Part shown: piece after piece, positions 22,546 to 33,516 of the stretch
Layout: the number at the start of each line of letters is the position of its first letter
How positions within the stretch are numbered: position 1 is the first letter of the stretch
Source: Hemerocallis citrina
Lineage: Eukaryota > Streptophyta > Magnoliopsida > Asparagales > Asphodelaceae
NCBI GenBank assembly: GCA_017893485.1
Contig: JACEHZ010000600.1
Span: 310,001 to 374,000, forward strand
Direction: 5' to 3'
DNA length: 64,000 nucleotides
Translations under genes and position numbers: made by a program
The notes under the pieces: generated by a model
Told to the model about the DNA's origin: nothing
Databases searched by the model: none
Seen by the model: only the letters and a program-made list of their open reading frames with translations

Positions 22546-23904
22546 ATTTTGACGTCTCAGATTTTAATTTCTGTCCTGTGACAAAAATAAATATATATAT
22601 ACTGCTTGAAAGAGATTTGATAATGGAAAGAATGAAGATTGGATGTGACGGATTAGAAAAGTGAATTTTATTTACCTTTGCATGAAATCGCATATGAAGT
22701 GAAGTGAATTATTCTGCTGAATTTATGAAAAGTTTTACGATTATGAATACTATGAACATGACAAGGAAATTCTGATGTGATCATGAAAAATGAACTTATG
22801 AGCTTGAAAGACTCAATTCTTGTGTAATTGTGAATTGAAATAGAGAACTAGAGTGTAGCTAAGCCTCATACCGGCATTGGAAACAAATGAATTGAAATGA
22901 AATTTGAAATGAAGAGCCCAAGATTTGGGTCATGTTGAATAAAGAATTAAGACCGGTATAGTGGAAAGGCTAACTCTAGAGAATTGCTTTTGTTCATGAT
23001 TCTAATAAACTAAGGACTAGATACATAGTGAAGATGTGATGAAAGTAAGAGAAAAACACGAGTATGAGGGCCATCGGATTGGCAGTATGAGAGTGATTCA
23101 TAGACTGCGTGCTTGATGCGTCATGACATGGCATGAGCACTACTCCAGAATTATCGTTCCGGTGGCGACGCTTGTGGGGTGTTTTGGTGGCTACGGGTGG
23201 TGCCATTGTTCCATGGCAGAAGCTGAATTGTCCATAGTCTGCCTGCTTGATGCGTCATGTCAGTGCGTGGGATTCCCCTCCAGACTGCCTGGAAATGGGC
23301 TCGTAGATCATAGAACATCTAGGATACTTACCGTAGTTACCGTAGTAGTTTAAGTCATGGCGAGGGATTGAACCCTATAAGATGAAGTACGATTAAGGGC
23401 TTGCCCTCGGACCTTTTTAGTATGGGATGCATAGAATCTGAACAAGTGCGCATTAGTGTCATATAACATAACAACTGCATTAAGGACTAAGTACACAGCA
23501 CGACACGACATCAATAGGATAGTCCCTTTAGCTTTGTTTTGTGAACAAGTTTGTGATTTTATTAAGAAATGAGAATCGTTATACTGTTTCCGGCATAGAG
23601 AGGATGACCGTGTATAATTTTCGTCGGTTGAATAAACTGATGTACCCATAGTTTTGTATGCAGGGTAAATGGCCTGATAAAGATTAAAGGAGAACTGATG
23701 CTTAGAGATTATTCAAATATTGTTGTACTTTTATATGAATGTTGTAAATTGCTTCCGCTGTAAAATGTAAAGTGTAAAGATTCCACGTAATTCTGATGTA
23801 AAGTGAAAAGTTTTTAATTTCCTTGTAAAATTGTACGAAAGAAGTGTAAAGATCATGTGGAATCTCGAATTCAGTTGTACTTTGGAATTCGGGGTGTTAT
23901 AGAG

Positions 23905-23917
23905 TGGTATCAGAGCC
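23905..23917 (+). promoter_or_regulatory. Primer-binding site (tRNA-Met type)
   Basis: TGGTATCAGAGCC begins three bases after the 5' LTR end and matches the complement of initiator tRNA-Met. Confidence 0.9.
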
Positions 23918-24059
23918 ACGCTTCACACTAGTACAAATTTATAAGGAACGACACCCTAGAAGTGGACATTAGAGTGTGTGTTGAGTCTAGAGATTTAAAT
24001 GTAAGTCACTTATATTTGTGTTGCTCTATGATTTATGCTTCTTCCTCTCTATTCCTAAG

Positions 24060-24543
24060 ATGGCTGATCACTTTGACCCTGCTGGAGACGACAATTGGCA
24101 TATCATAAAGGAAGATTATTATCCTGGACAAGCAAATTCTGAGGAAGAGTACTACTCAGGACAAGCAGACTCTGACGAAGAGGAACGGCCTGAGTCCCGA
24201 GAGATCACCCCACCTCTGGACTCATCTGATGATTCTTCTGATGAGGAAGAACCAGTTCCGAATAATCTTTTTGTGTCTATCCAGAGGCAGGTTGAAACAC
24301 TGCGAGAGAGAGAGTCGGACTATTAGAGGCTCAGTTGGCAAAGCGCAAGGATGATTTTGCAGTTCTCAGTCATCGTGTATGGAAACTCGAGAAGAGGAAA
24401 AACATGACCGATGTACTGAAGGAGGAAGTGGAGGAACTACGGGGAGAGCTTCGTGAAGCGAAGATGAACCGTAGGAGTTGGACTGTTGTAGCTTCTACTG
24501 CTTTCATTCTGATGTCAAGAAATGTTTTCAATTCGAATGTATA
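24060..24543 (+). pseudogene. Extra ORF upstream of gag: acidic N-terminus plus coiled coil
   Basis: The likely start is the ATG at 24060 (MADHFDPAGDDNWHI). The first 60 residues are acidic and Ser/Asp/Glu-rich, with a YYPGQANSEEE/YYSGQADSDEE duplication. Then comes a heptad-rich coiled-coil region (RQVETLRERES; then LEAQLAKRKDD and VWKLEKRKN in a second frame), and a short hydrophobic C-terminus (WTVVASTAFILM). A one-base frameshift near 24325 splits it, so it is now a pseudogene of about 160 codons. It is separate from gag, which begins at 24627. I do not recognise the family; pre-gag ORFs are uncommon in Tekay-type elements. Confidence 0.55.
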
Positions 24544-24626
24544 AATTTTGAAATTCAATGAAATGAAAAGTTGATTTAAAATTCATGTTTTATACTTCGA
24601 ATTTAATGGATCTTTTACATCAGAAT

Positions 24627-25637
24627 ATGGCTGGACGAAGAGCAAGAAATGGTGAAGGTCTGGACTTGGAAACGGAACTCGCGAGGATCTATCAGACACT
24701 CAATGTCGTGGCCATGAATCAGAATCAAGGAAGGGTGTCAGCGAATCTGGTACCCGAAGCAATCAAACTCGTGGAATCATTTAAACGGATGAAACCACCG
24801 GTGTTTGAAGAAAAGTCAGACCCTAACGCGGCTGACAACTGGATCCGGCAGGAAGAGACTATCTTCGAAGTCTTGGATACCCCTGAAGGCAGCAAGGTGA
24901 AGTTGGCGACACTGCAGTTCGAGAAGGATGCGGCTGTATAGTGGCAGTCGATGAAGCGGACAATGGGCGGTATTGTTCTTGGCTGGGAGGAATTCTTGGA
25001 AGAATTCCGCAGTCATTATTTTCCCTCAGATGTCCAGGAGAAGAAGGCCATGGAGTTTTTATCGCTACAGCAGGGCAGCATGTCGGTTAGGGAGTATGAG
25101 ACGAGATTCGCTCAGCTCTCAAGGTATGCTCCCGAATTAGTAATGGATGAGACGAAGAAGGCTCGTAAGTTTGAGCATGGGTTGAGGCCGAGCTTGAGGT
25201 CCAGGATGATACCCCTCGGTATCAGGAGATTTGACAAGCTAGTCAAACGAGCGGCAGCCACGGAGGCAGACATGGAGCAGTTCCACGCTGTTCAGAATAG
25301 AAGGAACAACTGGAACATGGGGAAGAGGCCCGCAGTTGCTGGGAGTGCCAGGGGACAGCCGTCAGCCCAGAGGTTCAATCCTACGGGTGCGAATACTGTT
25401 CAAGTGGCAGGAAGACCCGAAAATGCATGGGTGAGACCTCCTGTGGTGACTTGTTACAATTGTGGAGAGACAGGTCACTACCGATCCCAGTGCCCGAAGT
25501 TGCAGGATGTCGTCCAAAGGGGACCAACTCAGCAGGCCGGAAAGAGACCGTACCAGCAAGGGAGAGCATTTGTCTTGACTGAAGCTGATGCCGATGAGGT
25601 AGATCACGTCATCACTGGTACGAGCACGGATGTTTAG
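24627..25637 (+). pseudogene. Gypsy gag with zinc knuckle, one internal stop
   Basis: I choose the ATG at 24627 (MAGRRARNGEGLDLE) over the one at 24585 because the gag similarity starts there. The core contains FKRMKPPVFEEKSDP, the retrotransposon gag region FLEEFRSHYFP and EYETRFAQLSRYAPE, typical of Ty3/gypsy gag. A CCHC zinc knuckle CYNCGETGHYRSQC lies near 25452-25493. A TAG at 24939-24941 replaces the Trp codon expected in the conserved AAVWWQ-type motif; the frame continues on both sides. A second in-frame TAG at 25635-25637 separates gag from protease. Gag packages the element RNA. Confidence 0.9.
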
Positions 25638-25643
25638 AAGTTC

Positions 25644-26258
25644 ATGTTGTTTTCTTTTCCCGTTTATTTAGTGAACTGTTACGTAATGAGTATGTATTAT
25701 GTAACAGGAGAACTTTATTTGAATGGAATGAAAGCCGTTGTTTTGTTCGATACTGGATCCTCTCATACTTTTGTGTCACCTAAATTTGCTAAAGTTCTGG
25801 GAGTTGAACCGAAAATCTTTCTAGGCAAGATTTTAGCAGTAGCTACTACATCAGGGGAGACTCTAACCACTGATCGGTACTATGCTGACTGCGAGATCGT
25901 GATTGGAGATCGAATTTTCGGGATCGATCTGATCGAACTGAATGTTTTGGGAGTCGATGTTATCATTGGCATTGATTGGATGTCGGTGTACAGTGCGAAT
26001 ATCGATTGCAAGACCAAGACAGTAATAGTGAAGGCTCCAGGAGGACCTGAAGTCACTTTCCAAGGGAAGAGGAGATGTTCAGAGTTGGTTGCTGCTATTA
26101 GCCAGAAGAAGGGGATTTCTATAGAGGTGCAGCAGATTCCTGTGGTACGGGATTATCCGATTGTGTTCTTGAAAGATTTGTCTGGGTTACCCCCGCATCG
26201 TGATGTGGAGTTCAGCATCACTATTCAGGCAGGGAGTGCACCTATTTCCAAGGCACAG
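25644..26258 (+). pseudogene. Gypsy aspartic protease and start of RT, cut by the CACTA insertion
   Basis: Same frame as gag. The active site is LFDTGSSHTFVS near 25746, with the catalytic D-T-G loop intact, followed by the DVIIGIDWM segment typical of gypsy proteases. The frame goes on through the LSGLPPHRDVEFSI segment that precedes RT and stops at APISKAQ, where the CACTA element begins after the CAG codon. About 30 residues between the gag stop and the protease (FPVYLVNCYV region) are hydrophobic and do not look like the family. Confidence 0.88.
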
Positions 26259-26279
26259 CACTACAACAAATATGACATT

Positions 26280-26705
26280 TGATAGCATTCATAAAATGCT
26301 ATAGTAGACCTACGATAGCGTTTTACAAACGCTATCAAAAGCCCCGCTATAAAAAATCTATAGCGTTTTGACCAAACGCTATAGAAACTATAGCGTTTCC
26401 GGAACGCTATAGTTTCTATATCGTTTTCCAAAACGCTATAGAAAATATAGCGTTCCGGAAACGCTATAGTTTCTATAGCGTTTTGGAAAACGCTATAGTT
26501 ACTATAGCGTTTACGAAACGCTATAGTAACTATAGCGTTTTGTAAAACGCTATAGAAACTATAGCGTTTCCAAAACGCTATGGTTTCTATAGCGTTTCCA
26601 AAACGCTATGGTTTCTATAGCGTTTTCAAAATGCTATAGTTTCTATAGCGTTTTGTAAAATGCTATAGAATCTATAGCGTTCGGCAAATGCTATAAAATT
26701 TATAG
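26280..26705. repeat. Left subterminal repeats of the CACTA element
   Basis: More than a dozen ACTATAGCGTTT/AAACGCTATAG units form near-perfect palindromes every 30-40 bases. The right end has fewer and more diverged copies at 30470-30630. Such repeats bind the TNPA-type protein in En/Spm. Confidence 0.9.
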
Positions 26706-26914
26706 CATATTTAACTGTATACAAAAAAAATCTACGGATACAAATAAAAATCGATTTATCGAAAATGTCAATACACCATTATAACTATAAAAGTTTTGCA
26801 AATTTGTGTACAAATATATGTAAACATACCAACATATAAAAATCTTCACAATAAACTAATACAAAAATTCATCCAATATACAAAATTTGTCGTACACCTT
26901 TAGTTACACCGATT

Positions 26915-26988
26915 ATCAGATCTTACAACCACCAAACCCTTCAGGATGATCTCAATCAAAAACATAATAGGCTACTAACCCGTACAAG
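26915..26988. repeat. Direct duplication, first copy (second at 27347-27418)
   Basis: About 72 bases starting ATCAGATCTTACAACCACC and ending CTACTAACCCGTAC occur twice with one substitution. The copies are 432 bases apart, inside the CACTA element and flanking the exon-like segment. Confidence 0.85.
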
Positions 26989-27171
26989 AAGTTTCAAACA
27001 GCAGTTCGAAAAGCAGACAATATTACAACCCGAGTTTAAATCAGTTAAAAGTTTATTACAAAAACAGGAACCCAACTCCTTAGAAAGTTCTTCTTCCGTC
27101 TTATCCTTCTTTCCCAGGCTTTGATTGCTCTTCTTCTAGACTGTAAACAACCAATCTAAATGGCTACTCAC

Positions 27172-27320
27172 TAAAATTGGCTGAGAAGCAGTGTTTCCCA
27201 TCATCAGATCCAGAGCTAATTCATTTTCTAGTGCATCAATCATCTTAGCCTTCATCTTAGTATCAGGAACTGCATTCAACCATAATGAGAACCGAAATTT
27301 AGCATTTGCAATGATAGTAT
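27172..27320 (-). pseudogene. Unidentified exon-like segment inside the CACTA element
   Basis: On the minus strand a 149-base open segment is bounded by an AATTCAG acceptor and a GTGAGT donor. It encodes FRFSLWLNAVPDTKMKAK, then MIDALENELALDLMMGN. The amino-acid pattern looks like a real conserved protein rather than noise, but I cannot name the family. It lies between the two copies of the 72-base direct duplication and is probably a second piece of captured host gene. Confidence 0.4.
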
Positions 27321-28021
27321 CTGAATTATATCTTACTGAGTTAAATATCAGATCTTACAACCACCAAACTCTTCAGGATGATCTCAATCAAAAACATAAT
27401 AGGCTACTAACCCGTACCATCAATATATTCTCAGACTAATAAAATATCAAATCAGAAAGATACGCTTCTGAAAACCACCAAATAGTTTCCAGGCATTAGC
27501 TACAATGTAAGTAAATGGCTTTTCCTTCAGGAAAGAGCTAGATGTTGGATCTGCATATGCCTCATGAAATGGCCATTCCTTGAGGGAAGATGTAAATGTA
27601 GGAATTGGGCATGACACTACTGTCTCCTATCATTTGGATGCTTTTTCTGAGCAAGAAATTAGCTAATTCACATTTTGAAGCACCAAGAATTAATAACACA
27701 AATGGAACTTCGGTACAACTTTTTTGTTTTCTGTAAATGAACCCAAAAAATCGATATATTTTTTTTAAAAATTCTTCGTCCTAAAGATACCGGGTTGTGG
27801 AAAAACTTGCATTTTAAGGGGGAAAAGCTAAGAAAGCACTTTGCTCTTTAAGGAAGAAAAGAATGAAAGCTAACAAACCATTATTTATCTCAAATTCTGT
27901 TGCCTCCTGTCCTTTCTTTATTGAGAATTTATTGGGAGAGATGAATGATATTGTGCCACACATCACAGCTTAATGTTCCCGGTGACCATATGACTACGAT
28001 ATAGATAGACTTTCCCATTTA

Positions 28022-28287
28022 GGGGGTTTTTGATACGTTGCAACTGCAAATTGCAATTGCAATTGCAAGTGAGATTTAGAATTTTTCCTCCAAAACTATT
28101 TGACCAAATTACCCAAATGTCCCTTTATGTTTTGGAGGGAAAGGATGATTCTAATATACAAAATAGAGGTTTTATGGAAAAGCAATGGACATTTGGGTAA
28201 TTGGATCAAATGGTTTGGAAGGGAAAATTTTAAATCTTACTTGCAATTGCGACTGCAATTTGCAGTTGCAATGTACCAAACAGCTTC
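28022..28287. mobile_element. Tourist-type MITE (PIF/Harbinger) nested in the CACTA element
   Basis: A 266-bp near-perfect fold-back. Left end GGGGGTTTTTGATACGTTGC and reversed right end GAAGCTGTTTGGTACATTGC match over almost the whole arm length, including the ACTGCAAATTGCA and ATTACCCAAATGTCC blocks. The TSD is TTA at 28019-28021 and 28288-28290. The TTA target and GGG-GTTTGG-type terminus are typical of Tourist elements. Confidence 0.88.
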
Positions 28288-28634
28288 TTAGTAAGGACTA
28301 CAAAAATCTAAAAGATCAATATAGGCCATGTTCATCAGATAAAAAAATGTTCGTTATTCTAAGTATAAAAACACTCGTGAATCATCATAGATGAGTATTT
28401 TGAATATGAAACTTACTCATATTGTCATGGATGGACATTGAATATGCTTCTGTTTGAAGATTTCACATGCCGTCATGTTTTAGTATGTTTTTAAAAGTAA
28501 ACTACACACTAATTATCTAAATATGTCCTTGTGAACAATGTCTAGCAAACCAACTGTACCGTCAGAATTCGGGAGAAGAATGAGGTTCCACTCATGGATA
28601 CCGCCCAAATTACTGAAGAAGATCATGAACTAAC

Positions 28635-29453
28635 CTTGTTCCTCGCAATCTCCATCACCATTTTTCTGAACAAGTTTGCAGGTCCACAAGACCACCTATG
28701 TTGCTGATAGCGGTATGCCTTCAGCGTACTCGGGAGCTCATTTTTAACCTGAATTGGGTGAACCACGGACGGAGACAATATAATTATATTATATTATTGA
28801 CTTGGCAGAAAGATTGACAGGTTGTAGGTGCTAATTTTTGAGTTTTTGAAATGTTTAGTTCTATATGTACAATTCATAAATTAATCAGGAATTCTTGTAT
28901 TTGTTCTAAGCGGTTGGCTTCTCAATAAAGCAATGCAACATTAGAAAGAGCAAGGAGTGCACAGTGGTGCATGATACATTGATATTAGCCATGGAAAATG
29001 AAACTACCTTGAGGCCTCCCAGGAAGACAAATTTCCAACCTTTGAGGCTTGCTCGAACGGCCAAATCCATGTCCTCCACGGTTGTCCGATCCTTCCAACC
29101 CCCTGCTTCATTGAGAGCTGATATTCTCCATACCCCGGCAGTCCCTGTGAATTGAAATTATATAGCAACAGATTGAAATAAGAGAATTACGTCGATGTGG
29201 TTGTTGATAGAACTGCAATACAATGCAATGCAGGTGCTAGTTCTGGGAGGAGCACGAAATATGCAATGAAATTTGTCTAAAATTGTTGTACAACAGACGA
29301 ATGAGAATATTCAGGGGAGAATGGGCAAAGCATAGGACTCACCATTGAAGCCAAAGAAAGCATAGGTAGAGGATCCAACCATTTGTTCGACTGTGAAATG
29401 ATAATTGAGGGACATCTCCTGCATCCTTGTCATGAGACACTCGTCTGAGTTCA
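28635..29453 (-). pseudogene. Captured CslA (glucomannan 4-beta-mannosyltransferase-like) exons
   Basis: Three exons on the minus strand with intact splice signals: 29343-29453, 29008-29144 and 28635-28748, separated by two introns and open throughout. They encode segments such as [64 protein letters not shown] and [18 protein letters not shown]. These are hallmark blocks of the cellulose-synthase-like A family (GT2), which makes mannan backbones in the Golgi; the conserved VEDMD acid motif and the QxxRW motif are both present. The N-terminal half with the D and DxD motifs and the C-terminal membrane helices are missing, so no active enzyme could be made. Position inside the CACTA element shows transduplication. 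Confidence 0.88.
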
Positions 29454-30141
29454 CTGTAAAATTATTTTTAAAAAAAAATGACTAAGAGAGGATTTTTCCA
29501 TCACATTGAATTACAGAGGGAGAGTAGAACATTTTAACATCAAAATATATGTAGGAGCAAAAAGATATTAAAGGGCTTTATAAAAAATGAAAAATAGGAA
29601 AATTACATATAACCATTTACCTTCCATCTGAAAAGTTAACTAATCATTAATCAGCAAAGAACCAGTGAAATTGAAGCATTAGCATCCAGAAAAAGGTTTA
29701 AAAGCTAAACTAAGCTGGTCCCTATGATGAAGACCACTCCATGAATCATAATTAGTTACTAATTAAAATATATATTGACCATCATTATCATCTAAACAAA
29801 ATATTGGATTAAAGCAAATTCTGGGGCTTACAAATCAAGAACAAGGATCACTTGGAACTGACCACGTGAGCACATCAAATTGATCTGTGATGCCTAATAA
29901 GTAGTACTTGAACAAATTAGAAATTTGGATGTGTACAATGTATGTCAGTAAACAAACCTAATTATCTTTTATGCTAATGTATGAAAATGGGTCCTTATGC
30001 TAATAAACTAATGTTTGACGAAGATGAATCAAAATAGAGTTAATTAAATGAAATACCAGTTAATGATAAAAAATGTAATGTAAAATAAACTAAACTAAAC
30101 AAAAACCCTATTTCTTTCTATGTTTACCTGCCAAGCCATGG

Positions 30142-30400
30142 ATGAAGAAGGGTTGTGTTAGGAAGAGAGGGCAACGGGGGCGCAGGGAGAAGGAGAGGGC
30201 GACGGCGGGGAGGAAGAGAGGGCGACGGCGGGTAGGTCAACGGGGGCGCGGGGAGGAGGAGAGGGCGACGGCGGGTATGGCAACGGGGGCACGGGGAGAG
30301 GTTTTGATGGCGGGTCGGGGATTCAGGAGGCGCAGAGGACGGGAAATTAGGGATCGATTTGGTGAAGAAGGGGTTTTGGAAGAGAGGGAAAGTTAAAGGG
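30142..30400. repeat. GC/GA-rich degenerate minisatellite in the CACTA element
   Basis: Repeated GAGGGCGACGGCGGGTAGG/CAACGGGGGCGCGGGGAGG units. The open frame across it is Arg/Gly-rich and compositional, so I do not call a gene. Confidence 0.7.
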
Positions 30401-30660
30401 TTTTGATGGATTTGGAGTTTTTATTTAGAATTTTCTTTTTTGCCCATATCTATTTTGTTTATTTACAGCTATAATAGCGTTTCTAAAATGCCGTAATTAA
30501 TATAGCGTTTTAAAAACGCTATCATAACTAAGAGTAAATTTCAAAATTAATCAACGATAACATTTTCTTCAAAAATGCTATTATTGATCACTTTCAATAG
30601 CATTAACACTTAAATGCTATAATAAGTCCGCTGTAGAAAGCCATATATGTTGTAGTGCAG

Positions 30661-32172
30661 TATAGGATGGCACCTGTGAAGCAGGATGAGATCAAATGGC
30701 AGATTAAGGAACTGTTGAAGAAAGGCTTTATTCAACCGAGTGCGTCACCTTGGGGAGCGCCGGTGCTTTTAGTAAAGAAGAAGGATGGTTCGATGAGGAT
30801 GTGCATCGATTACCGAGAGCTGAATAAGGTCACTGTTCAGAATAAATATCCAATTCCACAAATTGATGACTTGTTCGATCGTCTACAAGGAGCTGCTGTT
30901 TTCTCCAAAATAGATCTTCGATCGGGATATCATCAAGTTCGAGTGAAAGCAGAAAACGTGCATAAAACTGCGTTCAGAAATCGACACGGGCATTACGAAT
31001 TCTTAGTTATGCCGTTTGGAGGGAAGAATGCGCCTGCAATCTTCATGGACATGATGAACAGAGTTCTGAGGCCGTTCATTGATTCTTTCGTCGTGGTGTT
31101 TATCGACGATATTCTCGTGTACTCCAAGTCGGAGGAGGAGCACACGGAGCATCTGGCAACAGTTTGAGGAAGCTTCAGGAGCATGAGTTGTATGCCAAGT
31201 TGTCCAAGTGTGATTTCTGGAAATCTGAAGTGGCGTTCCTAGGTCACATCCTTTCTAAGGAGGGAGTGGCAACTGATCCTCAGAAAATAGAGGCAGTGAA
31301 AGATTGGGCAAGGCCTACTACAGTAAAGGAAGTCAGGAGTTTTCTTGGATTGACTGGATATTACAGGAGATTTATCCAGGGCTACACTCAGATAACCGTG
31401 CCGCTCACTGGTTTGACCCAAGAAGAGTGTGAACTTCAAGTGGACCGAGCAGTGCGAAGCAAGCTTTCAGGAGTTGAAAGAGAGGCTGACTACTGCGCCC
31501 ATTTTGGCTTTGCCTAGAGCAGGTGTTGAATATGATGTCTACAGCGATGCTTCACATCGTGGGCTTGGTTGTGTCTTAATGCAAGAAGGAAGAGTGATCG
31601 CTTATGGGTCTAGGTAACTAAGACCGCATGAGAAGAATTATCCGACTCATGATCTGGAGTTGGCTGCAATTATCTTTGCCTTGAAGCAATGAAGGCATTA
31701 TGTGTATGGTGAAAAGCTGAACATGTACACAGACCATAAAAGCTTGAAGTACATCTATCAGCAGAAGGATCTGAACCTGGAGCAAAGGAGATGGCTGGAG
31801 TTACTTGAGGACGTTCGTTCGGAGATTAAGTATCATCCTGGAAAGGCTAATGTTGTTGCTGATGCACTTAGCCGCAAGAGCAGTTTGGCGAGTTTGATTA
31901 CAACTCAGAGGCAGTTGGCAGAGGAGTTGGATCGGGCTGGTATTGAAGTTGTTCTGCAAGGCTTGGGATCATCTTTAGCTCAGTTGAGGCTTCAACCGAC
32001 ACTGAACAAAAGGATTATTGCAAATCAGATGGAAGATGCAGAGATTCAGAAGATGAAGGAGCAGGTTGGTACTGGCAAGTTGCCCGGATTTCAAATCAGG
32101 GATGAAGTATTTTGGTTTGGAGAGAGGCTGTGTGTTCTGGATCGGTCGGACTTGAAAGAAAGTATTCTTTAG
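30661..32172 (+). pseudogene. Gypsy reverse transcriptase and RNase H, several lesions
   Basis: RT starts right after the CACTA TSD with [15 protein letters not shown]. It shows the gypsy blocks [31 protein letters not shown] and [13 protein letters not shown], so the catalytic DD pair is intact. The usual MPFGLTNAPA reads [11 protein letters not shown] one-base frameshift near 31165 and another near 31417 break the frame. RNase H follows with VYSDASHRGLGCVL and NMYTDHKSLKYI. In-frame stops are a TAA at 31615-31617, a TGA at 31690-31692 (in a position where Trp is usual) and a TAG at 32170-32172. All lesions are small, so decay is recent. Confidence 0.9.
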
Positions 32173-33426
32173 GAGGCACATGCTACTCTTTTGTCTGTAC
32201 ATCCTGGGAGTACCAAGATGTATAAGGATATTAAGCAGCATTTCTGGTGGTCAGGTTTGAAACGGGATGTGGCTGAATTTGTGTCGAGGTGTGAGATTTG
32301 TCAACAAGTCAAAGCCGAGAATCAAAAACCTAGAGGTCTATTGCAACTGTTACCTATTCCAGAATGGAAGTGGGATAACATCAGTATGGATTTCATCACG
32401 GGTTTTCCCAAGAGTCCTAAGGGCAACGATGCGATTTGGGTCATAGTCGATCGACTAACCAAGTCCGCTCACTTCTTGGCAATAAAACTCACTGCTTCGA
32501 TGGACAAGTTAGCTGAGGTGTATATTAGTGAGATCGTCAGGCTTCATGGCGTTTCGTTGACCATTGTGTCTGATCAAGATGCGCGGTTTACTTCGCATTT
32601 CTGGAAGAGTCTTCAGACAGCTTTGGGTACCAAGACGGATTTCAGCACTGCTTTTCATCCCCAGACCGATGGGCAGACCGAGAGAGTCAACCATATTCTT
32701 GAGGATATGCTTCGGTATTGTGTACTATACTTTGGAGGCAGTTGGAAAAGGCATTTACCTTTGGTAGAGTTTGCCTACAACAACAGTTTTCAGACTAGCA
32801 TCGGGATGGCGCAATACGAAGCTTTGTATGGCAGGGAGTGTAGAATGCCTGTTTGTTGGTACGAAGTTAGGGAGCATCAGATGTTTGGGCCTGAGAGTGT
32901 GCAACAGATCTCTGAAAAGATTGAACTAATCAGGAAGAGGTTGGTGGAAGCTCAGAGTAGGCAGAAGAGCTATGCAGACAACCGGAGGAGGGACCTTGAG
33001 TTTGAGGTTGGTGACTTTTTCTTTCTGAAGATATCGCCCAGCAAAGGCGTGATCCGATTCGGCAAGAGTGGGAAGTTAGCCCCGAGGTTCATAGGTCCAT
33101 ATAAGATATTGAAAAGGATCGGGAAAATTGCTTACCGGCTTGAATTACCGGAAGAGTTGTCTCATGTGCACAATGTCTTTCATGTGTCTATGCTAAGAGG
33201 TTACATTCCAGATCCAAGTCATCATTTGCCCGAAGTGCCAGAGGGTTCGCAGTTGGATCTGAGTTACATTGAGCTCCCAGTTGAGATTGTTAATCGTCGA
33301 GAGAAAGTCTTGAGGAATAAGATGATACCGATGGTCAAGGTAGTGTGGAGAAACCAGTTGGTTGAAAAGACTACTTGGGAATCTGAGGAGAGGATGATGA
33401 GGGATCATCCCGAGCTCTTTATTTGA
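32173..33426 (+). pseudogene. Gypsy integrase with C-terminal chromodomain-like segment
   Basis: The N-terminal zinc-binding region has VHPGSTKMYKDI and CEICQQVK (the HHCC pattern). The catalytic core shows SMDFITGFPKSPKG (first D), VSDQDARFTSHFW (second D) and TDGQTERVNHILEDMLR (E). The GPYKILKRIG and HVSMLRGYIPDPSH blocks follow, then VKVVWRNQLVEKTTWESEE, which resembles the chromodomain that Tekay-type chromoviruses use to target heterochromatin. From 32191 the frame is open for 411 codons, so this is the best-preserved part; it is joined to RNase H only through the TAG at 32170-32172. Confidence 0.92.
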
Positions 33427-33503
33427 TTTGTATTTTTCTTTCCTCTTATTGTATTTCTGTTTTCCTCACCCTTTAAGTGTAGTTCCGGGGACGGAACTAT
33501 TCT

Positions 33504-33513
33504 AAGGAGGGAG
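33504..33513 (+). other. Polypurine tract of the Tekay-like element
   Basis: AAGGAGGGAG lies three bases before the TGTAAC start of the 3' LTR, the expected place for plus-strand priming. Confidence 0.8.
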
Positions 33514-33516
33514 TGT

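Larger units (their letters stand above)
21005..23901 (+). repeat. 5' LTR of Tekay-like element
   Basis: Begins TGTAACATCACGATC and ends CGGGGTGTTATA. Aligns end to end with 33517-36415 with scattered substitutions. It holds a TATA box near 21580 and a cluster of AGTCGACTG palindromes at 22295-22545. Confidence 0.93.
26259..30657. mobile_element. CACTA (En/Spm-like) nonautonomous transposon with captured host exons
   Basis: The left end reads CACTACAACAAATATGAC and the right end, reversed, CACTACAACATATATGGC, matching the CACTA terminal signature. The 3-bp TSD CAG occurs at 26256-26258 and 30658-30660, exactly as expected for this superfamily. Dense CTATAGCGTTT subterminal repeats lie at both ends. 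The insertion falls between two codons of the gypsy polyprotein, whose frame resumes at 30661. No TNPD/TNPA transposase is visible. The interior carries CslA exons (minus), an unidentified exon, a direct duplication and a Tourist-type MITE. Confidence 0.93.

Noticed and set aside
23905..23917. TGGTATCAGAGCC as part of a tRNA gene
   Set aside because: It is only the primer-binding complement of tRNA-Met; no cloverleaf surrounds it. The same holds for the other PBS sites.
26280..26705. Regularly spaced repeats that could be mistaken for a CRISPR array
   Set aside because: Units are palindromic, vary in spacing and orientation, have no unique spacers of constant length, and lie at a CACTA end in a plant genome.
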